Source: Coptodactyla brooksi (lineage: Eukaryota > Arthropoda > Insecta > Coleoptera > Scarabaeidae). Taken from it: DNA of 21,094 nucleotides. Positions 8,465-18,046 of this stretch are shown here, in pieces; position 1 is the first letter of the stretch, and each line of letters begins with the position of its first letter. Position numbers and translations under genes: made by a program. The notes under the pieces are model-generated. The model did not search any database. It was not told the origin of the DNA and saw only the letters and a program-made list of their open reading frames with translations. Location of the stretch: NCBI GenBank assembly GCA_033557675.1, contig JAWQRM010000606.1, positions 1-21,094 on the forward strand. The letters run 5' to 3'.

Positions 8465-11071
8465 TTTTGGATATTCCCAATCGACTACGTAAGCAGAACA
8501 AAGCAAAGGTTTTGCTGTAAATAATTATTATGTCTATTCGGAGAATAATACAATACAATCCCTCCCATTTCTATGGAAGCCATCATTTTATTCAACAGTT
8601 CGAAGATAACATTGTACTCCCACCACCAGCTCGTCAAACTTACTACTAAAAAATAAAGTAAAAATAAAGCAGTTTTCACTGTTCTTGTATTTTAGTTGTG
8701 TTTTCTCTTTTAAAACCTCTAAAGCTGATAACAAACCAGGTTTGTTATCAAAAAATATCATTTGTGCTCGATAGCGAGAGGTGAATTCTGTCCTTTTCTG
8801 GATGTCGAAGATACAGATGATTATGACAGATGATTAAAAACTAAAGACTACTTAATTTAAGCAATTGTTACTACTTAACCAAAGCAGGAAATTAACTGCG
8901 CGACGGATGTTTCTCTGACCATGCATCATCAGGAGCATCATCAGGAGCCAGAAGAGGCAAAACGGTAATTCAGATTGCTTAGTAAATTATTGCAAATTAG
9001 AAACTGAAGCAGAGCCTGTCCAGAAAAATTATATTTTATAGGTAACTACCAGGTTTTATTGCTTTGCTATCATTTTTTTCCTATAATCAATGGCAACCTT
9101 TTCACGTTTACAAAATTATGCACCTTTTAGGAATATTACGGAATTACTAATAAAACTTCATATCAAAATAACTTAAAGTATAAATTAATTTTTAAATTTT
9201 TGATAGAAAATAAAAAAAATAATTTAAATATTAATTTTAATGGCATTTTATGGTTATCTATTAGAAACGCAACATAATTGATCTTTTTCAAGGGTGTGGT
9301 GATAAAGAAATAATTCGTAACACACTTTACAGGATTCGAACACTTCTATATAGTGATATATATTTATTTTCTTTCAACTAGAAACCACTTGCCTGTTCTG
9401 ATTCATAGTTGTTTATTTTTGGGACCTATTAATACTAGAAGCTCTTGGGGCCTGCCTAGGATCGAGCTATACGTTCGTACAGGTTTCGTAAAATATAATT
9501 GATATTTAATATAATTTATCTTCTTAGCTTAAAACAATGTAATTACTGTTTAGAAGCAGCAGTAAAGTAGTTAGTAGTTATCTAGTGGAGTACAGTGATC
9601 TGCAGCTCTTTTCGTGTAGCTTACTGCATGTCTCCATAAAACGAAACAAATAATAAACTACTTTGAAACACTGTAAAAATAGTCTCGTAAGTAATGGTAA
9701 ATTATATTTGGAAGCTAAAACACCAATAAATTAATTCAAAAAAAAGAACGATAATGTTTTTATTGTTCAGATTACTGTTATATGTCTTACCTGATTAGTT
9801 AAAAAACAATACTATAACGAGAAATGAAAAGGTAGTAGGCAACTTCATAATTAATTAATACCCTGCACATAAAATATTTGCTGGCTAATTGTAATTATAA
9901 AACATTTATAAAATTGTGAATATATCAAGTTTTGACTATGCCATCATTTGTCGATTTTCACTGTAGTAGATAACGTTTGCAGAATGCACATCCTTAGTAT
10001 AAGTGCTATTGTAAGTAAAATAAGTCTTAAATAGTATTGTAAAATGTTTTATATGTCAGTTATCAAGATCTAAAAGCAGGCACTTTTTTAATAGTTTTAT
10101 AGAATTGTGTCGCTTAATATATAATAAGTGCAAATAAACTTATCAAGGTATGGCCCTAAGGTATTCATAATTTGTAAGTACGGATCTGACTATCTTCTAC
10201 AAAAACATGACTTTCTATAAAGGTTTACATTCTGTTTATCTCCCAACTTCGTTGCCACGGACTAAACAGACAAAATATATTATGAAAGAAGCGAATAACT
10301 TAATATGTTGTATGTATATGTATGACTTTCATTATTCATTATCAACATATCAGTTTTGTAGTAAATGTGTTTTTTGTATCGGAGTTGCCATGTGTCTATA
10401 TATTGTATAGAAGCACGGTAAATTACTTGAAAAACAATTTATTCCACTATGGGCGTGCAAAACATTATTACAGGATTTATGACGCTCCAAACTTAGGTTC
10501 AGTTGCCAGCACAGAGCTTTTGTGTATTTTTAGTTGGTGAAATTGAAAAAGCTACAGATTCTTTGTCTTAAAATCGGAGCGTTTTGAACATATAATTATA
10601 CGAAAGTTTTTCTTGCAAATACCTAAGGAGTAACGTAAGGATTAATGTAAAGGTATAATGTAAGGATCTTGGTTACACGTATTAAAGTCTCTTTCAGAAA
10701 AACAAATGACAAAGTCGGCCAATTTTCTTTATGTTTGACAGCAAAACTTATAGGTAGGTTTATATTAGTTTAAACGGTATGATTAATTGAACTATTTTAG
10801 GTAGACGTCATCAATGTGATTGACAATTTGCGGAAATGTACATAGTGTGCAAACTGTTAGCATTTGGATTGGGTTCGTTAAAATTATCTACGCTTTTTGT
10901 TAATGATGACGTTTGCATAAAGCGCAGTTGCCACAACTACAATTAATAGATATGATTAATATATTCATTAATATGCACATTTTCTCTTTTGGGGGATTTT
11001 CATTGCCAAATACTAGTATGTATTATAGGTAATACTGTATAGTCGTTCCCTTAGACCTAGGCGCACAGTAA
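8465..11071. other. AT-rich spacer between elements, no gene recognised
   Basis: Open frames are short and low in complexity, and no family motif was seen on either strand. The stretch contains one perfect 25-base palindrome (8726-8750) and a small tandem copy of CATCATCAGGAG near 8925-8950. It separates the two inward-facing mariner copies. Confidence 0.6.
8726..8750. repeat. Perfect palindrome, 12-bp arms
   Basis: TGATAACAAACC at 8726-8737 and GGTTTGTTATCA at 8739-8750 are exact reverse complements around a single A. Its position 264 bases outside mariner copy A shows no obvious link to that element. Confidence 0.7.
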
Positions 11072-11084
11072 ATTAATTACTTAC

Positions 11085-11258
11085 TTAATCTTTGTGCCTT
11101 TCCACCCTTGTGGGTGTAAGGCATGTGGTGTGCATTTTATCTGTTTTTTTTATATATTTATATATTTTCCTCCATCTCACTCTATCCTGCGTGACTTGCT
11201 GTACTTCCCCCCACTGTAATTCTTTACTGTTTATCGCATCCCTCACGTCCTGCTCCAT
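11085..11258 (-). pseudogene. LINE ORF extreme carboxy terminus
   Basis: The 57-residue frame reads MEQDVRDAINSK, LQWGEVQQVTQDRVRWRKIY and ends HTTCLTPTRVERHKD before a TAA. W.EV..L..DR..WR is the recurrent terminal motif of these LINE ORFs. The CLTPT ending close to the stop is also a common LINE feature. It is in a different frame from the preceding piece because of an internal deletion. Confidence 0.75.
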
Positions 11259-11279
11259 CTTTTTTTTCTATTTTTCTGT

Positions 11280-11532
11280 CATTATCTAAGTTACTCTTCC
11301 ATATAAATAAAAGAAGTATCGGTACGGCCACTTTCTTGAATACTTGGATACTAACCTCTTTCGGAATATCTTTCTTCCCAAGAAACGTACTCTTTATACT
11401 GTTAAATTGTCTTCGTCCTGCTGTTCTTCTCTCTACTATTTTCTCGTCTATTCTTCCATCTTCTGTCAGCATTGATCCCAAATACTTAAATTTCTGCTCT
11501 TGGTTGAATTTTTCAATCATAGGGATTTTCAT
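11280..11532 (-). pseudogene. LINE ORF, region after the reverse transcriptase
   Basis: The minus-strand frame reads QEQKFKYLGSMLTEDGRIDE, then KIVERRTAGRRQFNSIKS and SIQVFKKVAVPILL. FKYLGS...DG...EI..RI..A...F..LK and K.....P.LLYG are conserved LINE blocks after the catalytic domain. The YGSE.W, LR...G and GH..RM blocks that should follow are deleted, and the sequence joins directly to the terminal motif at 11258. Confidence 0.83.
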
Positions 11533-11560
11533 AATAGACGTAGTTTTACAATGTTTTAAA

Positions 11561-12723
11561 GTATTAATTTAAGTTATAAGACGCCTCTGCAAATACTAAT
11601 TAGAAATAACTCTAATTACACTTCATTACACCTTACTTCTTCCAAGCAACTTGTGAAAGCGATCATTATCCACTGGAATAACTGGAAAGTGAGGTTCAGT
11701 GTACAGACGATTATCACATTCCCTAATGTTTTATTTCGTTGTTAGATAATACAGACAGATAATAGACAATAAGGCTCGAGTTGATTAGCTTTAAGGCACA
11801 GGTTTACAGGTTTATGTTCTACCATATTAAAATTAAGAAGACAAGTAAGATAATTTACCTGTCTAACAAAAGAGATATACTTAAGTTAGTCATTTGTTTA
11901 AGCGAGACGTTATTACTGTCTCCGAGAAGGGCTGGATGAAAAATTCCTGCCACGAATTTTAAATTCAGGAACGTGTCCTACTTTTCCGGCTTTCGTCCTA
12001 AAGTTGAAAATACCGCCGGACCGGAGTTTAATTTATTAAAATGTATGCTATCCGAGTATAGTTCCTCGGCATTATGCACGGTTCTGCATGTAAAATTAAA
12101 ATATTCCATCACAAAGATACGAAAATTACTCCTTTAACTACCTACGCAAAATCGCAAATGGAAACGAAAAGAATTATCAAGTTTTATTAAATGCATTTGC
12201 TTGTGAAAATAAATATTGACTTGGAAATATAGATGAATATAACTGTTGCATTTTTGATTAGCTTTGAATTCAATATGAATAGGTTTTGATGTAAAAGAAA
12301 GATTACACAAAGAGAGAACAAAGCAGTCAAGTATAAAAGAATGTTTGGAAATTTATTTGACATATTATTTCCTAAGACGACTCACAACCTATCCTTATTA
12401 GTAGATGTATTTTCACTACAGGATTAATTCTGTTTATACTAGGCACTCCACAGGACGGTTAATTTAACAACAAGCGCTAAAAATACACGAAACTTTAACT
12501 GCACATCTAAATAGTACTTACAACTAGATTATGCACTGCTGATTTTCAGTAAACTGGCATCAACATTTGTCGTAAATAGGATAGTTTGAACGGACTGGAT
12601 GAAAAATACTCTCATACTAAGAGGTGTACATGTGAGACGAATAGAGAGAAGTAATTCTCCAGCAGCTGCTGTAAACAGAGATGGTGTTATTTATTTGACA
12701 AATGCCTGCCTACTTTACAGCTG
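11561..12723. other. No gene recognised; includes a moderately GC-rich patch
   Basis: The region is AT-rich with short frames only. Around 11930-12080 it becomes richer in G+C, with TTCCGGC, CGCCGGACCGGAG and CCGAGTATAGTTCCTCGGC. That patch has no recognisable coding similarity and may be a conserved non-coding element or an old repeat. Confidence 0.5.
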
Positions 12724-12910
12724 CTGGGTTGTTCGGAAAGTAATTTCGTTTTTTTTTTCACAGCAGGGGCGTTAGTTGTATTTTAACCAGCCAACTTCAT
12801 TCGAAACCGTATATACATTATATATTCTGACAGCTGACATTGCAAAGTTTATGTGTTAAAATATTTTGTTCGGGTCTGTGCAATTGTTTTCTTTTTGTGT
12901 CTTATGAAAC

Positions 12911-13060
12911 ATGGAGAACCAAGAGCAGTATTTTCAGCACATTTTGCTTTTTTATTACAAAAAAGGAATAATGCCGTTCAAGCGAGAAAAAAATTATGTG
13001 GCGTATATGGAAAAGATGTATTGACAGAATGCTAGTGCCAAAACTGGTTTGCAAAATTTT
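12911..13060 (+). pseudogene. Mariner transposase amino terminus (copy B)
   Basis: From ATG 12911 the frame reads MENQEQYFQHILLFYYKKG. A base appears missing after KKG, and the neighbouring frame continues NAVQARKKLCGVYGKDVLTE to a stop, then CQNWFAKF. This matches the first mariner helix-turn-helix region (HFRHILLF.F.KGKNA.QA...C.VYG.D). The frameshift is at a different position from the one in copy A, so the copies decayed independently. After NWFAKF the ancestral gene is replaced by the array. Confidence 0.82.
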
Positions 13061-13416
13061 TGCAAAAATGAAAAAAAATTCAAAAAGTTTTTTGAAATTT
13101 TGCAAAATTTTCAAAATTTCAATTCTAAAGTGTACTGTCATCAACTGGACAAATGGCATAATTTGTTTGCAAACTGGTTTGCACGATTTTTTGCAAAAGT
13201 TTTAGGAGCTCTTTTGCAAATTTTTAGAAGAATACCACGATTAATTCTGAAGTGTACTGTCATCAACTGAACAAATCGCATGACTTTTTGCAAAAGTTTT
13301 CAAATTTTTTTTTCAAAGTTTGTAAAATTTTTGGCAGCTCTTTTCAAAATTTTTGGGAGAATACCGCGATCAATTCACAAAGTGTACTGTGATCAACTGG
13401 ACAAATTGCATGATTC
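13040..13416 (+). repeat. Internal satellite-like array of mariner copy B
   Basis: AATTCTAAAGTGTACTGTCA and close variants begin at 13121, 13243 and 13372, spacings of 122 and 129 bases. Each is followed by TCAACTGGACAAATTGCATG-like sequence and preceded by a GGAGCTCTTTT...GGGAGAATACC segment and TTTTGCAAA words. Between units the NWFAKF-coding ACTGGTTTGCA recurs (about 13175). The composition and joints are the same as in copy A, but unit number and lengths differ. Confidence 0.85.
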
Positions 13417-13682
13417 GCTCAATCAGAAAAGGCCAGAGTTGATCAATAGAAAATGTATAGTGTTTCACCAAGGTAATGCGAAACCGCATACCAGTTTCGT
13501 AACTCGCCAAAAGCTTTTACAGCTCAGATTGGATGTACTACCATACCCACCATATTCTCTAAATCTTGCACCTTTCAATTATTACTTGTTTCGGTCTCTA
13601 CAAATTTATTTCAACTCAAGTTGTTAAAAATGACTTGGATCAGTTTTTTACCAGCAAGGATGAGCAGTTTTATGAGGATGGA
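13372..13682 (+). pseudogene. Mariner transposase middle and carboxy-terminal part (copy B, first module)
   Basis: The frame reads HKVYCDQLDKLHDSLNQKRP, ELINRKCIVFHQGN, KPHTSFVTRQKLLQL, DVLPYPPYSLNLAPFNYYLF and, after a frame change, LDQFFTSKDEQFYEDG. All conserved blocks are in mariner order. The second catalytic aspartate in HQDN is G, and the third in PSDY is N, so this copy cannot encode an active enzyme. Between YYLFRSL and LDQFF the linker is shortened. Confidence 0.88.
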
Positions 13683-13890
13683 GTCATGCTCACTCAAACA
13701 GAAAAGGCCATTGATCAGTAGACAATCCAGTTTGGTAACTCGCCAAATCATCACTTGTTTCGAATTGAACAGCAAAACCTTTGCTACAAATGAGGCCGTC
13801 AAAAATAACTTGGGTTAGTTTTTTGCTTCAGGATCAGAAGTTTTACGAGTGTGGAATTACGCTACTTCCAGAAAGATGGCAAATGGGTTG
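13683..13890 (+). pseudogene. Mariner carboxy-terminal part repeated (copy B, second module)
   Basis: The sequence restarts with CTCACTCAAACAGAAAAGGCC (like 13417 onward), continues with a shortened version including CCAGTTTGGTAACTCGCCAA, then CACTTGTTTCG. It repeats the tail as GTCAAAAATAACTTGGGTTA through CAGGATCAGAAGTTTTACGA and CTTCCAGAAAGATGGCAAAT. The join follows GTCATG, which resembles the CATGATTC before the first module, so recombination at a short shared word is likely. It is in direct orientation to the first module. Confidence 0.8.
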
Positions 13891-13998
13891 GCTTAGTAAC
13901 ATGGTTTAAAAGATTGTCATCACTACACCAAAACCGAAAAGTTTGTTTTTGCTTGACGCACGTTTCGCCGACCAAGTCAGCATCTTTAGAAGCGTTGC

Positions 13999-14248
13999 GA
14001 AAAGTCGTGCACTCTTCGTAACGCTTTTGAAGGATTCTGTCTGTACTCTTCAAATACAATATCCACTTCTTTGATGCTTTGAAGTCTTTTAGCTGAATAT
14101 TTTCATTGGCCCATCTTCGTAAGTCCATGTGATGAACAATCACTCCAATTTCCATAGCTTCAACGAATTTATGAAATACATAATCTGATATTTTCGTTTC
14201 CTGTCTTGTTGCACCTTTTACTAATGAATTTTCCCATCTATATCCCAC
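13999..14248 (-). pseudogene. Possible CENPB/Tc5-type DNA-binding domain fragment of a transposase
   Basis: Residues 1-83 of a minus-strand frame include KISDYVFHKFVEAMEIG, IHH-like VHHMDLRRWANE, DFKASKKWILYLKSTDRI and LQKRY. The order (acidic/aromatic helix, H.MDLRRWA, then DFKAS..W...FK..HRI) resembles the CENPB-type helix-turn-helix in pogo/Tigger-like transposases and related domesticated proteins. The last 45 residues of the open frame look unrelated and run into mariner copy B. No catalytic domain follows on this strand. The assignment rests on a few motifs only. Confidence 0.45.
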
Positions 14249-14259
14249 TCCTCCAATAG

Positions 14260-15620
14260 GCGATAGTATTTTATTTGTAGTCGATAGTAATAGTACCTAT
14301 ATCTTCATCCATACATGGTGTTTCTTTCTCTTCAATTAATTCTGTTTGGTTCATCTCAAAAATTGTATCTGGTTATCAAATCGCAGAATATGTCGTGTAA
14401 CTCCTGCTCTTGAAGTGTTGGTTTGGTTCGTTTATTTTCATTGAACTTATAAGTCAGCATTAACAGGTGTATAATATTAAATGGATTAATTGCTGCCATT
14501 TCGTAGATTTATAACAATTGATGAATGCAAGCTCCCGCTAACTGCAAAGACATATAGAATGTACCTGTTTATTTATTATTTGAATGTATTATAATTTTTA
14601 AAGTGTTCACGTGATAATAATCAAATAAAGATGTACTATTCACGTGTATCAGACACTTTGCGGATATCTGTTATTACAATTACAGTGTTTATAGGTACCT
14701 TAATCTCATAATTGACTCATTACGTGAACATTTATTGTTTACAATACAATAAGCGTAAATTTGTTTTATTGTTTTCTTTGAAGATAGGTAATATTAGAAT
14801 AGGATCACGTATCTATTAACCCTTAGATGTTAAAGATCTAAGAGTCGGTAATAGAATAAAACATATCCGTCTGTGAGACGGATGTTGCAGTGGATGTTCA
14901 GCATTTAAAAGCAATTTCTTCGATATGCAACAATAGTATTCTATCTTCATACGTTATAAAATTTAACAAAAACCAAAACTAACAGAAACTTTCGGTGGTG
15001 TTGTCAACCCTTCTCACAACCTTCAGCTCCGCGATGTACAAATACTTATAATTCGTTGTGTGTAATATAACGATATTTCCTTTGCTTCCAACACTCTTTG
15101 AAGAGCTTTCTTGCCACAACATTAACTGGATCTATTATTTCCATTTGTGGAATATGTAAATAAATAGTAAACTTACTTTTTCTTGATTCACATATAAATA
15201 CATATATGCACACAAAGGTGTATGCTAATGGTCCATCCCCAATTAAAATATTTTTCTTGGGTAAGAAAAAATAATTATATATCTAATATTCCTGGGTGCA
15301 ACATTAATTTTTGTCTTCATTCGTTACAGAGTTATAGTCGTTACAGTTGTCACCTTTATGCGTATAGATTTAATATCACCCTGTATAGTCATAATAATTT
15401 ATTCATGGATTGATAGTCACTGTCAAGCCATTAGACATATATGTCACTAAGGTCATTTGCAAACTAACACACAATCGAACACAATCACTATTGCGTACGA
15501 ATGGTTGATTTTAATACTGTTAGTTATTACCGCCATTACTATTCGCAATACCATCCTTATATGATTACCTTGATTGGCGATTTAATTAATAAAAGGTCAT
15601 ACAAATGTATGTGCACAATT
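14260..15620. other. AT-rich DNA, no gene recognised
   Basis: Only short, low-complexity frames occur on either strand. No tRNA, transposon motif or hairpin beyond chance was noticed. Confidence 0.55.
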
Positions 15621-15654
15621 GCACCTGAAGTCAACCGCAATTGACTTCAGGTGC
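15621..15654. repeat. Perfect hairpin, 14-bp arms
   Basis: GCACCTGAAGTCAA (15621-15634) and TTGACTTCAGGTGC (15641-15654) are exact reverse complements around CCGCAA. The right arm overlaps the start of the dispersed repeat at 15643, so the hairpin may mark the terminus of that repeat family. Confidence 0.8.
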
Positions 15655-15851
15655 AGCTGTAGGCCTGCTTTAAATTAAGTAGTCGTCAAGAGAGTTCTCA
15701 TTACGTTCAATACGTTTAAAAGGGACGTCAATAAATCATAAGTTAGGAGGCAGAAAAGGTCGTCGCCAAGGTGACGTTAAGCAAATAAAGCAATCAAAGG
15801 AACGTTTAAGTTTAATGAGATTAAAGGCTTCTAAGGTTTGTTGGGCAATAT
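15643..15851 (+). repeat. Dispersed repeat, copy 1
   Basis: It shares a collinear series of words with 19562-19751: ACTTCAGG, GCTTTAAATTAAGT, GTCAAGA, TCTCATTA, GTCAATAAATC, GCAAATAAA, GGATTAAAG or GAGATTAAAG, and a final TTGGGCAATAT or TTGGGGAATAT. No coding capacity was seen. The copies are diverged by substitutions and small indels. It is an unidentified short interspersed or MITE-like family; no terminal inverted repeat apart from the hairpin at its left end was found. Confidence 0.78.
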
Positions 15852-16465
15852 GAGTGGGGATTTATGTAGTAGTCTTATGTTTGTCATTTTCAGATTATCC
15901 AAGGATAATTTGCATCGTGACGGAACTGCAGTTTCTTACGTAACATTTCTAGAGCGAATCCAAAACGAAAACTGTCTAGGCCACGGATCGTTTTCGGGTT
16001 AAAGTTAAATGGAAAGTGTAAATCAATAACCCCTTTGTGCGTTACCCCGCGACACCCCCCTTTGAACCCCCACCCAACCGACGTCATTCAGCCTTCTTGT
16101 ATATACCCGTAGGCTGCAAATACATTATGACGCCGCTTTTAAATACAAACTGAATAATGGCACCCAGTCACAATGGACTCAGAGACACTAACAGCAACAA
16201 TACGAAGTACTCAGACAATGCTGGTATCAAAGTTTACACCTGTGCAGTGGCGTGCAACGAGACGCTACTGGAATGGTGTACTGACGCCGCTACATAATGA
16301 TGAAAATTTTTAACTGGGTATAGATGGCCTAGATTCCTTGACGTAGATTTTGTTTTAGTTTATGAATTAGTTTTGATAGTTATTGTTAAATTAGATTAAA
16401 TTTTTTAGTATATATATTTATATATTATATTATATACAAAGATGGAAGGATATAATTGCTTATTC
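15852..16465. other. GC-richer island without a recognised gene
   Basis: A minus-strand frame (15890-16087) of 65 codons has unusually balanced composition for this window (for example LDSFRFGFALEMLRKKLQF) but was not recognised. It includes a C-rich run around 16050-16075. The word TGACGCCGCT occurs at 16127 and again at 16282. An untranslated exon, old gene fragment or conserved regulatory block are all possible. The last part (16390-16435) is a TATATTTATATA-type low-complexity run. Confidence 0.4.
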
Positions 16466-16469
16466 CTTG

Positions 16470-16760
16470 CTTATTTTTTAGCTGCGCACATTTAGTGTTC
16501 TAAGGTCATTTTTCACGTCTTCAATCCACTGCCATCGCAGTGCACAGGTCTCCACCTTTGTGGTTGCTGGGATACAAATCCATTAGCTGTTGCTTTGTCC
16601 CTTTTACCAGCTGGTTGTTGACTTTTCGTTTTACCCGCCTTTCTTTTCATTCCTCTTTTTCGTTCATAATCCATCGTTCCAAGTCATGTTGGCTTCGCAG
16701 ATCTCTTGATAATTTCGCCAAATTTATTTTTCTACTTTTTATATTACCTCAACATAGTGG
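16470..16760 (-). pseudogene. Doubtful LINE ORF remnant
   Basis: On the minus strand, 16545-16475 reads LRWQWIEDVKNDLRTLNVRS followed by a stop. This resembles the RGRP..RW.DDV..DL..L.VR.W motif near the end of RTE/CR1-like LINE ORFs. Upstream there is only basic, low-complexity sequence (KEERRVKRKV-like). One short motif is thin evidence, so this could be chance. Confidence 0.35.
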
Positions 16761-17306
16761 GTAATACGTTATTACAGTATGTTTTTGCAAAACAGTTAAA
16801 ACATCTAAGGGCTATTTTTTGAAGTGTGTTTTAAAAGTATGCTTGGAATTAAATAACTAAATGCTTCCAGTTACTTACATTTAAATGTACGTCACTGATA
16901 GAAAGCAAAATATCTTTCAATATTTTATATGAGGTTTCTTTTATCTATCTGTTGATTCTAACTCATGCGTAGCCTAAATCGATGCAGTGTATCAACTATT
17001 TCCAAAATTAACATCATGTAAATATAACAGGATGTTTACAGGTTTATCATAAACAGTTTCAGGATTTTTATTGAGGTTTAAGTTTATAAATATTATTAAC
17101 TTTAATTACCTGTGAAGTAGTTATAAAATTATACGGGTTCAGATCAGCATAAACATTTTCAACTTTTTTTTTAAATCGAATACACCATAAGTACCCCTCA
17201 TACTAGTCTACACAAATACCCCAAAAAAATTTCAAATTTTATTCCCCTTATACCACTTAGTGGTGTTGGGTTAACATTGTTGATCTAATTTAAACTTGCT
17301 CAAAGG

Positions 17307-17504
17307 TTAACTCTGTATAAAAGCTCTGCACTCTCTTCTACTTTTCACCATCTCCCTTGCCTTGATTACTGTCTTCCCTTTTCCTTCTATGATTCTTGAT
17401 ATAATGTCGTTCCAAGTTTGTTTCGGCCTTCCTCCTTTCTTAACTTTTTGTATCCGGGCTTTCCACATTTGTCTTTCATCATTGTCCGGTCTTCCATCAT
17501 TCAT
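17307..17504 (-). pseudogene. LINE ORF terminal segment
   Basis: The frame reads MNDGRPDNDERQMWKARIQ, KKGGRPKQTWNDIISRI, EGKGKTVIKAREMVKSRRE and ends CRAFIQS-stop. GRPK.TW.D.I....GK....A..M...R..WR.F is the standard end of this LINE family; C replaces the usual W in REC. It continues from the LRWWG block just upstream in another frame. Confidence 0.8.
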
Positions 17505-18046
17505 GCGATGCAGATCCCCACCATCTCAACTGTGTTTGTTCTATACATTTCTCTATTGGTTGTATTTCTAAATCCCTTCTTATTATCTCATTTCTCATTC
17601 TATCCATTGTTGTAACTCCTCATAGTTTTCTCAAACATTTCATTTCCATGGGCTGAATTTAACTTTTTTGGCGTTTCTTTATAGTCCAGAATTCACTTAA
17701 AAAAGTTAATACCGGCCTACGTATTGTTCAAAATGTTCTTTGTTATTATCTTTGTTTTTTGAGTTACCTCTTTTTTATTTATGAAAGTGTTATTTATTGG
17801 ATGATATAAAATTAATGTCTTTTCAATTATTTTGTTAATATCTGCTTCCTGTTTTCTTGTTTCCTCAATTATTCCTCCGAAGTATGTGCATGACTTCATT
17901 TGTCCAATTTTCTTTCCCCAATTTCAATCTTTAAAACTTTATCTTGTCATGTTCAATTGTCACTACTTTGGTTTTGTTCATTTTCATTCTGTGTTCTTCT
18001 AATACTGTGTTCCATACATTTAAGTTGTGTTGTAAATCTGTAAATC
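17505..18046 (-). pseudogene. LINE ORF, post-reverse-transcriptase region
   Basis: In order on the minus strand: KMNKTKVVTIEHDKIKF (near 17985-17935), KSCTYFGGIIEETRKQEADI and INNTFINKKEVTQKTKI (17896-17730), SEFWTIKKRQKS (about 17705-17670), IQPMEMKCLRKL, MDRMRNEIIRRDLEIQPIEK and TQLRWWG (to about 17510). These match the KMN..KT, YLG..I...G....I..RI, KKE.S..TK., YGSE.W, EMK.LR...G.TR.DR.RN..IR and LRWWGHL.RM blocks. At least four frame changes and two stops are needed to follow it. Confidence 0.85.

Larger units (their letters stand above)
11072..11560 (-). mobile_element. 5'-truncated LINE 3' end with TAAG tail
   Basis: On the minus strand the element begins inside the post-reverse-transcriptase region and ends after the ORF stop with TAAGTAAGTAA. 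This kind of short tandem tail is typical of RTE/CR1-like LINEs. The left tail (plus-strand TTACTTACTTAA) lies at about 11077-11088. No clear target duplication was found. It belongs to a different lineage from the LINE nested in copy A, judging by its different motif wording and tail. Confidence 0.8.
12724..13890 (+). mobile_element. Mariner copy B, non-autonomous, with internal satellite
   Basis: The left end CTGGGTTGTTCGGAAAGTAA nearly equals the copy A terminus, with the first base changed and no intact TA before it. Then follow the transposase start (ATG 12911), an array of three units about 122-129 bases long, the middle and carboxy-terminal transposase blocks, and a second degenerate copy of those blocks. 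Similarity to copy A ends near 13890, after the PERW-like codons, and no right terminal repeat was found. It points toward copy A, 4.3 kb away, so the two form a large imperfect inverted repeat. Confidence 0.87.

Noticed and set aside
8306..8679. Minus-strand frames around the copy A terminus
   Set aside because: They overlap the non-coding mariner end and flanking DNA, and no equivalent frame is kept in copy B.
8925..8952. Tandem CATCATCAGGAG
   Set aside because: Only two units of a short simple sequence; likely chance or slippage.
10207..10540. Overlapping plus-strand frames with Y, C and F runs
   Set aside because: Low-complexity composition and no similarity to any family.
11068..11580. 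Target duplication around the TAAG-tailed LINE
   Set aside because: Short matches such as ATTAATTTA on both sides are too AT-rich and imprecise to count.
16390..16435. TATATTTATATATTATATTA run as a promoter or origin
   Set aside because: Low-complexity AT sequence is common throughout the window and no initiator or gene follows.
17362..17615. Plus-strand frames opposite the LINE tail
   Set aside because: They are antisense shadows of the minus-strand LINE ORF.
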